A stretch of 64,000 bases of DNA from Larimichthys crocea (taxonomy: Eukaryota > Chordata > Actinopteri > Sciaenidae): the NCBI RefSeq assembly GCF_000972845.2, contig NC_040019.1, positions 13,271,409-13,335,408 on the forward strand, in the 5' to 3' direction. The notes under the pieces are model-generated. The model was not told where the DNA came from, made no database searches, and saw only the letters and a list, made by a program, of their open reading frames with translations. Position numbers and translations under genes: made by a program. Of this stretch, positions 56,519 through 64,000 are shown piece by piece. The first letter of the stretch is position 1; each line of letters opens with the position of its first letter.

Positions 56519-56999
56519 TCAGAGTTCGAGTGCAGCAGACGGCTGATTTTAATTTTCTTCCTACAAATTAACATAACACATTATTTTATAAACAACTGAT
56601 TCAGATACAAATATTGTGGACGTGAGTTCTATATTTTTGTGTTAATATGTTACATTACAAGTTGTTTTCTTCTTCCTGCTAATTGTTTTCCAGATTTTGG
56701 ACCCAGCCGGGAATGCTGATGAAACCAGAACCAGAACCAGGAAACAGACCTGGACTCTACAGCACGGCTAACTGAGCTAAACGGCTAACCTGACGTTAGC
56801 TGTAAATCAGAAACAGACAAACCTCGGTACCGGTTCTGTCTGACCCGATCCTCCGACACGCTCTCAGTTCAGTTTGTATTACTGCCTCATTTATTTATTT
56901 CAGGGTTCGTTTTAAACAGATTTATATTCATGAATTTATTTAATATCGACTACATTTATATTTAAATTACAGATGATACAGATGATTTACATATCAGCT

Positions 57000-57500
57000 G
57001 ATTGACGGCCTGATCAGAGGTAGAAATCATCTTCACGTGGAGTGTCCCTCGTTACGTGTCGTCACGGGACGTTTGGGCGGTCGAGGATTCTCCGGTTGCC
57101 ACTCAAGTCTATCAATGTCAGCGCCGGGCTCAGCCCCGGCCATATATTTGGATTAAACAGTCAGAGTCATTACAGCCAGTGTTATTGACCTTTTAAGATA
57201 CAACTTTAATAGCTTTTCTCTCCCGTCTCGTCTGTCTCGCGGTGAAACATGAGCGGCCGCCGTGCTGATGAAGTCCCCCTCAGGGTTTGCCTGGAATTGG
57301 AATCAAATACTTTAGATCCCCTCTTCCTCGCCCGTAATGCCGCCGGCTTTGTGCCACAGAAAGGAGAAATTAAAGGAAAAGCACACAGTGAGAATGAGGA
57401 GCAGCGATCGGGATTACCACACAGGACACTCATTTTCCAGTGACCGGCCAAGCTCGACAAAGCCGCGTGTTGGACTGAGACCACGCCGGCTGTGATCCGG
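57000..57500. promoter_or_regulatory. Candidate conserved non-coding element
   Basis: Complex block with CCATATATTTGGATTAAACA, GAAGTCCCCCTCAGGGTTTG and GAAATTAAAGGAAAAGC. Duplicate at 60300-60860 shares the sequence but not the frames. Regulatory role inferred. Confidence 0.45.
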
Positions 57501-58183
57501 CAGGAAGGGGGGGCTAACGGCACCGCCGCGGGACGGCACGGAATAAAGACGCGCCGTGAAATAAACGAGCACGTGGATAAATAAAGAGTTTAAATGAAGC
57601 AGCAAAGTGTGAAGTCATTTCACGTCCACAAAAGGTTGTTTTAATGTTTGTTCAACAACGTTACAAAGACGTTATAAAGAGCTAGCTGTTAGCTCACTGG
57701 ATAACGTTAGCATCTGTAGCTTCGACACGCGCAGGTCTGTTTATCAGTTAGCATCTGTTAGCATTTCCCCAAGGCTAGCCAGGTCCATAACATTAACTAA
57801 TGCTGTTAGCTATGCTAGCACTAATGTAGCAACAGTTAATAAGTGGTTAGCTAGTTTAAAGCTAACCCAGTCATTAGCACTGTTAGCATGCTAGCAGCAG
57901 TCAATTAGCGGTTAGCGAGTGGCTAGGCTAAAGCTAGCTGTCCCTCTGCATGAAGTCATGAATCAGTCAAACATCCACAGACAGAAAATGATTCATTTCA
58001 TCTTTGAGCATCGTTGCAGGATTTGTTGACACTAAGAAAAATATATGCCATGGACATGATCTGAAAATATTCTGGTTCTGGACGGACGGAGGGAGACGCT
58101 GCAGGTGAAGTCCAAAATGGAGTGGGACCGATGTCTGTGGGAAAGCATGGAGAGGGAGATGGAGGACAGATCAGTTAGGAAGG

Positions 58184-58236
58184 AGTGTGTGTGTGTGTGA
58201 GTGTGTGAGTGTGTGTGTGTGTGTGTGTGTGTTATG

Positions 58237-58272
<36 letters not shown>
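58184..58272. repeat. (GT)n-(CA)n palindromic microsatellite
   Basis: GT run, a centre reading TTATGTGCGCGC, then a CA run; the arms are complementary and could form a hairpin of roughly 30 bp. Duplicate at 61840-61935. Confidence 0.9.
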
Positions 58273-58275
<3 letters not shown>

Positions 58276-58279
58276 CCTC

Positions 58280-58420
58280 TGGGAGCGAAAATGAAATTTT
58301 CCAGGCCGCTCTTTCTGCAGCAAATTCAATTACTGCAGCCACTTGTACAAAGAGCTGTGACTTCCCTGACTGAGATTGGAAAGGCTGATGGCTGCAGACA
58401 GTGAAGAACAGCATGTCTGC
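58280..58420. promoter_or_regulatory. Candidate conserved non-coding element
   Basis: Short unique block with AAATGAAATTTTCCAGGCC and CAAATTCAATTACTGCAG; also in the duplicate at 61950-62100. Confidence 0.35.
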
Positions 58421-58624
58421 AGGGGGGAGCACGAGCACGACAAAACAATAAGACCGACTCGGACAGGTGAGGCGAGGTGAGGGGGAGGAGGGGGAGGAGG
58501 GGGAGGTCAGCGAGGGAAGTTCCCTCAGAGCGCGACACGCTGCCGAGCTCATTTACAGTGAGACACGTGTCACTTCCTGTGACACGCTAACGCTAACTGT
58601 TTAACTGCTAACTGTTTAGCCTTA

Positions 58625-59830
58625 ACTAGGACACATGTTAGGACACATGTTAGGACACATGTTAGGACACGTCAGAACACACGTTAGGACACATGTTAGG
58701 ACACGTCAGAACACACGTTAGGACACATGTTAGGACACGTTAGGACACACGTTAGGACACGTCAAGACAGGTCAGAACACACGTTAGGACACATGTTAGG
58801 ACACACATCAGGACACGTTAGGACAAACGTCAGGACACGTTAGGACACACGTTAGGACACATGTTAGGACACGTTAGGACACACGTTAGGACACGTCAGG
58901 ACAGGTCAGAACACACGTTAGGACACATGTTAGGACACGTCAGAACACACGTTAGGACACATGTTAGGACACGTTAGGACACACGTTAGGACACATGTTA
59001 GGACACGTTAGGACACACGTTAGGACACGTCAGGACAGGTCAGAACACACGTTAGGACACATGTTAGGACACGTCAGGACACACGTTAGGACACATGTTA
59101 GGACACGTTAGGACACACGTTAGGACACATGTTAGGACACGTTAGGACACACGTTAGGACACATGTCAGGACAGGTCAGAACACACGTTAGGACACATGT
59201 TAGGACACGTCAGAACACACGTTAGGACACATGTTAGGACACGTTAGGACACACGTTAGGACACATGTTAGGACACGTTAGGACACACGTTAGGACACGT
59301 CAGGACAGGTCAGAACACACGTTAGGACACATGTTAGGACACGTCAGAACACACGTTAGGACACATGTTAGGACACGTTAGGACACACGTTAGGACACAT
59401 GTTAGGACACGTTAGGACACACGTTAGGACACGTCAGGACAGGTCAGAACACACGTTAGGACACGTTAGGACAGGTCAGGACACACGTTAGGACACATGT
59501 TAGGACACACGTTAGGACACACGTTAGGACACACGTTAGGATACGTCAGTACACATGTTAGGACAGGTCAGGACACACGTTAGGACACACGTCAGGACAC
59601 GCTAGGACACACGTCAGGACACGTTAGGACACACGTCAGGACACGTTAGGACACGTTAGGACACACGTCAGGACACGTTAGGACACATTAGGACGTGTTA
59701 GAACACACATCAGGACACGTTAGGACACATCAGGACACATGTTAGGACACACATTAGGACACGTTAGGACACATCACGACACACGTCAGGACACGTTAGG
59801 ACACGTCAGGACACACATCAGGACACATCG
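58625..59830. repeat. GTTAGGACACATGTTAGGAC array, 1.2 kb
   Basis: Units of 10-12 bp (ACACGTTAGG, ACATGTTAGG, ACGTCAGG) with a higher-order period of roughly 120-190 bp. Duplicate at 62310-63490. Confidence 0.95.
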
Positions 59831-60009
59831 TCTCAAACCTGTCTCCTGGACCTGAGACTCCATCTGCCTCCTGTCACTGGTGTCTAAAACCTGAACCACA
59901 TCCACCTCCACCATGTCTTCCACTGGTGTGCTGCAGACACACGGGGTGGGGGTAGTTGTGGTTGTGGTCGGGGGGTATCTGCGAATGTTGTGACTGAAAC
60001 CCGAACCCA

Positions 60010-63000
60010 AGAGACCAGAACCAGATAGAAACCAGAACCATGGAAACAGGACCTGGGGACTCTACCACAGCATCGCCTAACCTGAGCTAAACGGCTAACC
60101 CTGACGTAGCTGTAAATCAGAAACAGACAAAAAAAACCCTTCGGTACCGGTTCTGTCTGACCCGATCCTCCGACTACGCTCTCAGTTCAGTTGTATTACT
60201 TCCTCATTAGTTATTTCAGGTTCGGTTTAACAGAATGTTATATTCTGAATTTATTTAATTATCGACTACATTTATATTTAAATTACCGATGATACCGATG
60301 ATTTACATATCAGCTTTGAGACGGCCTGATCAGAGTAGAATCATCTTTCACGTGGAGTGTCCCCGTTACGTGTCGTCGCGGGACGTTTGGGGGTCGAGGT
60401 TCTCCGGTTTGCCACTCAAGGCTATAATGTCAGCGCCGGGCCTCAGCCCCGGCCATATATTTGATTAAACCGTCAGAAGTCATACAGCCCGTGTTATTGA
60501 CCTTTTAAGATACAAACTTTAATCGCTTTTCTCTCCCGTCTCGTCTGTCTCGCGGTGAAATCATGCGCGGCCGCCGTGCCGTTGTGATGAAGGTCCCCCT
60601 CAGGGTTTTCCTGGAATTGGAACAAAATCCAATTACTTTAGATCCCCTCTTCCCGCCCGTCATGCCGCCGGCTTTGTGCAAAAGAAAGGAGACAATAGAA
60701 ATTAAAGGAAAAAGCACACAGTGCGAATGAGGAGCAGCTATCGGGATTACCACAACAGGACCTCATTTTCCAGTGACCGGCCCAAGCTCGACCAAAGCCC
60801 GCGCCCTGTTGGATGAGGACCACGCCGGCTGTGATTTTTTTTTTCCGGCAGGAAGGGTGGGCTAACGGCACCGCCGCGTGACGGCACGGAATAAAGAGCC
60901 GCCGTGAAATAAACGAGCACGTGCTTCAATATAAAGAGTTAAATGAAAGCAGCAAAGTCGTGAAGTCATTTCACTTCACAAAAGGTTGTTTTAATGTTTT
61001 GTTCAACACGTTACAAAGGACGTTATAAAGAGCTAGTGTAGCTCACTGGATAACGTTAGGCATCTGTAGCTTCGGGACACGCGCATGTCTGTTTATCAGT
61101 TTAGCTCTGTTAGCATTTCCCCAAAGTAGCCAGGTCATAACCTTAACTAATGCTGTTAGCTCTGTTAGCATTTCCCCAAAGCTAGCCAGGTCCATAACAT
61201 TAACTAATGCTGTTAGCTCTGTTAGCATTTCCCCAAAGCTAGCCAGGTCCATAACATTAACTAATGCTGTTAGCTCTGTTAGCATTTCCCCAAGGCTAGC
61301 CAGGTCCATAACATTAAATAACCTATGCTGTTAGCTCTGTTAGCATTTCCCCAAAGCTAGCCAGGTCCATAGCATTAACTAATGCTGTTAGCTCTGTTAG
61401 AATTTCCCCAAAGCTTAGCCAGGTTCCATTAACATTAACTCATGCTGTTGCTATTGCTAGCACTATGTAGCAACAGTTCAATAAGTGGTTAGCTAGTTTA
61501 AAGCTAACCCCGTCGTCATTAGCACTGTTAAGCATGCTAGAAGCAGTTCAATTAGCGTTTTAGCGAGTGGCTAGGCTTAAAGCTAGCTGTCCCTCGCAGA
61601 AAGTCAGAATCAGTCCAACATCCACAGACAGAAAATGATTCATTTCATCTTTGAGCATCGTTCAGGATTTGTTGACACTAAGAAAAATATATGCATGGAC
61701 ATGATCTGAAAATATTCTGGTTCTGGACGGGACGGAGGCGACGTGCAGGTGATGAAGTCCAACAATGGAGTGTGACCGATATGTCTGTGGGAAAGCATGG
61801 AGAGGGAGATGGAGGAGGACAGATCAGTTAGGAAGGATGTGTGGTGTGTTGTGTGTGTGAGTGTGTGTGTGTGTGCTGGTGGTGTGTGTGTGTGTGTGTT
61901 ATGTGCTGCGCACCACACACACACACACACACCAACACACCGGACCCTCTGGGAGCAAAATGAAATTTTCCAGGCCGCTCTTCTGCAGCAAATTCAATTT
62001 ACTGCAGCCACTTTACAAAAGAGTGTGCCTTCCCTGACTGAGCTTGAAAAGGCTGGATGGATGCTGCAAGACAGTGAAGAAACAGCATGTCTGCAGGGGG
62101 GAGCACGACGCACGGACCAAACACTAAGTCCCGACTCGGACAGGTGAGGGCGAGTTGAGTGGGAGGAGGGCGGAGGAGGGGGAGGTCAGCGAGGGGAAGT
62201 TCCCTCAGAGCGCGAACACGCTGCCGAGCTCATTTACAGTGATACACGTGTCACTTCCTGTGACACGCTAACGCTAACTGTTTAAATGCTAACTGTTAGC
62301 CTTAACTAGGACCCATGTTAAGGACAAAACATGTTAGGACACATGTTAGGGACACGTCAGAACACACGGTTATGGACACATGTTAGGACACATGTTAGGA
62401 CACGTCGGAAACACACGTTAGGAACATGTTAGGACACGTTAGGACACACGTTAGTAGGACACATGTCGGACCACATGTTAGAACACGTTAGGACACACGT
62501 TAGGACCCCATGTTAGGACACGTTAGGACACACGTTAGGACACATTGTTAGGATCCGTTTAGGCACCCGTTAGGACACATGTTAGTACACGTCAATACAC
62601 ATGTTAGGACACATGTTAGGAACGTTAGGACACACGTTAGGGACACATGTTAGGACACCACTTTAGGACACCTGTTCGGACCACATGTTTAGGACCACGT
62701 CAATACACACGTTAGGGGACACATGTTAGGACACGTTAGGACACACGTTCGGACACATGTTAGGGACACACGTATGACACATTTTAGGACACATGTTATG
62801 TACACGTCAATACACCGTAGGACACATGTTAGGACACGTTAGGACACACGTTAGGACCATGTTAGGGGACACACGTTTAGGGACACATGTTAGGACACAC
62901 GTTCGGCCACACGTTAGGACACCTTTTTAGGACACGTCAATACACACGGTTAGGACACATTGTTATGACACGTTAGGACACATGTTAGTAGGAACGTTAG

Positions 63001-63650
63001 GACCCACGTTAGGACACGTCAGGACAGGTCAGAAACACACGTTAGGGACACTGTTAGGGACAGGTCAGGACCACACGTTAGGACACATGTTAGGGACACA
63101 CGTTAGGACACCCGTTAGGACACACGTTATGATACGTCAGTTACACATGTTTAGGGACAGGTCAGGACACACATAGGACACATGTTTAGGACACACTTTC
63201 GGAACACGTTAGGACACACCTTTAGGATACACGTAGGATACGTCAGTACACATTGTTAGGACCATGTCAGGAAACACTTCAGGGACACGCTTAGGACACA
63301 CGTTCGACTCCTTTTAGGACACACGTTCAGACACGTAGGACCCACATCAGGACACCTGTTAGGGACACACATTAGGACCCACGTTAGGACACATCACGAC
63401 ACACGTCAGGACACACGTTATTACACGTCAGGACACAGTCAGGGGACACGTTAGGACACGTCAGGACACAACATCAGGACACACGTCTCAAACCTGTCTC
63501 CTGGACCTGAGACTCCATCTGCCTCCGTCACTGGTGTCTAAAACCTGAACCACATCCACCCTCCACCATGTCTTCCACTTGTGTGCTGCAGACACACGGG
63601 GTGGGGGTGTTGTGGTTGTGTCGGGGGGTGGGGTATCTGCGGGGGGGGTG
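60010..63650. repeat. 3.6-kb segment, indel-rich copy
   Basis: Second version of 56720-59985, ending beside a 10-N gap. No gene. Differs from the clean copy by frequent single-base indels and by expansion of a 60-bp unit. Confidence 0.88.
61030..61445. repeat. 60-bp VNTR, about six units
   Basis: Unit contains GTTAGCATTTCCCCAAAGCT and CATTAACTAATGCTG. The clean copy of the locus (57740-57810) has only one unit. Confidence 0.9.
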
Positions 63651-63670
63651 CTATGTGTGGCGGGAGGGGG

Positions 63671-63680
63671 NNNNNNNNNN
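63671..63680. other. Assembly gap (10 N)
   Basis: Placeholder gap inside a GTGGGGG-rich stretch (63597-63750). Confidence 1.
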
Positions 63681-63769
63681 TATGTGAGGGTGGAGGGGGT
63701 ATGTGTTGAGTGGAGGGTGGGTATGTGTGTGGGGGGGGTATCTTTGGGGGGCTCGGGCTCGTCACGGTG

Positions 63770-64000
63770 GCAGTTTTCTCCTAAAATGCCTTCCACAAAA
63801 TAATGGTTTTCAGAGCGGCATTAACCGGCTGATTACACGGACATGGCCCTTTTAATTACCGCGGGCGTCTATTTGATCAAGGAGTGCAGATTAAAGCGGT
63901 CAATGGAGCCAGTGATGAGGTAATTACCCAGCTGGAGCCCCCGGGGGCCGGGGGATCGGTGCAGGCCGCCCGGGCTGTGCCTGTGTACAGTTATTCCCCT
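63770..64000. promoter_or_regulatory. Candidate conserved non-coding element at window end
   Basis: Unique sequence with CCCTTTTAATTACCGCGG, GAGGTAATTACCCAGC (containing the palindrome GGTAATTACC) and GATTAAAGCGG. TAATTA is a classic homeodomain core. Continues past the window. Confidence 0.4.

Larger units (their letters stand above)
56720..59985. repeat. 3.3-kb segment, clean copy
   Basis: Recurs as an indel-rich copy at 60010-63650. It contains candidate elements at 57000-57500 and 58280-58420, GTTAGC-rich sequence (57660-57935), a palindromic GT/CA tract and the GTTAGGACAC array. Confidence 0.88.

Noticed and set aside
58625..59830. Interstitial telomere sequence
   Set aside because: The unit is GTTAGGACAC, not TTAGGG in tandem, and the period is 10-12 bp.
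1..64000. A novel multi-gene defence, biosynthetic or mobile system
   Set aside because: Only four conserved vertebrate genes and repeats are visible; nothing supports a new gene system.

Overview
This is eukaryotic, almost certainly teleost fish, genomic DNA. The genes are split by GT-AG introns, many only 65-110 bp long. Fish-type short retroposon tails and many micro- and minisatellites are present, and there is no prokaryotic organisation. Four protein-coding genes can be assembled exon by exon, in an order I know from other vertebrates: HELQ (minus strand, about 5.9-16.1 kb), MRPS18C (plus, 17.1-19.6 kb), ABRAXAS1 (minus, 20.9-23.8 kb) and GPAT3 (plus, 27.05-34.5 kb). HELQ (DNA-repair helicase) and ABRAXAS1 (scaffold of the BRCA1-A complex) are both genome-maintenance genes. 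MRPS18C is a mitochondrial ribosomal protein and GPAT3 makes lysophosphatidic acid for triglyceride synthesis. HELQ and MRPS18C diverge from a shared region of about 1 kb that, with MRPS18C intron 1, holds five perfect CRE palindromes.

Layout. 1-5.57 kb is an extra partial copy of the 3' half of HELQ, interrupted by about 3 kb of unrecognised sequence ending in poly(A). 5.88-16.07 kb is the full HELQ gene; its first eleven exons (above 11.4 kb) read cleanly, while its 3' exons lie in indel-rich sequence. 16.07-17.08 kb is the bidirectional promoter. 17.08-19.61 kb is MRPS18C, with a 28-bp minisatellite filling its second intron. 20.94-23.83 kb is ABRAXAS1. 23.83-27.02 kb holds VNTRs, an indel-rich repeat of ABRAXAS1 exon 1 and an assembly gap. 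27.05-34.54 kb is GPAT3, whose middle exons sit in indel-rich sequence. From 34.5 kb to the end I find no gene. This gene-free part has a 7.9-kb segment present twice around a gap (35.2-43.1 and 43.3-51.2 kb), a second duplicated segment (56.7-60.0 and 60.0-63.65 kb), VNTRs, a LINE 3' end, and several AT-rich, homeobox-site-rich blocks that look like conserved non-coding elements. In human, GPAT3 is followed by a gene desert and then NKX6-1, so this part may be the regulatory desert of a fish nkx6.1 gene (inference).

Assembly quality matters. There are three 10-N gaps (26803-26812, 43095-43104, 63671-63680). Near each gap a segment occurs twice, with single-base indels in one or both copies, which looks like unmerged contig ends or uncorrected long reads. 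Reading-frame breaks in HELQ 3' exons and GPAT3 middle exons should be treated as sequencing errors until shown otherwise. I do not see a new multi-gene system. The most interesting signals are the dispersed 42-bp minisatellite, a homotypic array of D-box-like sites near 56.3 kb, the CRE cluster, the ABRAXAS1 C-terminus without the BRCA1-binding motif, and the candidate conserved non-coding elements.
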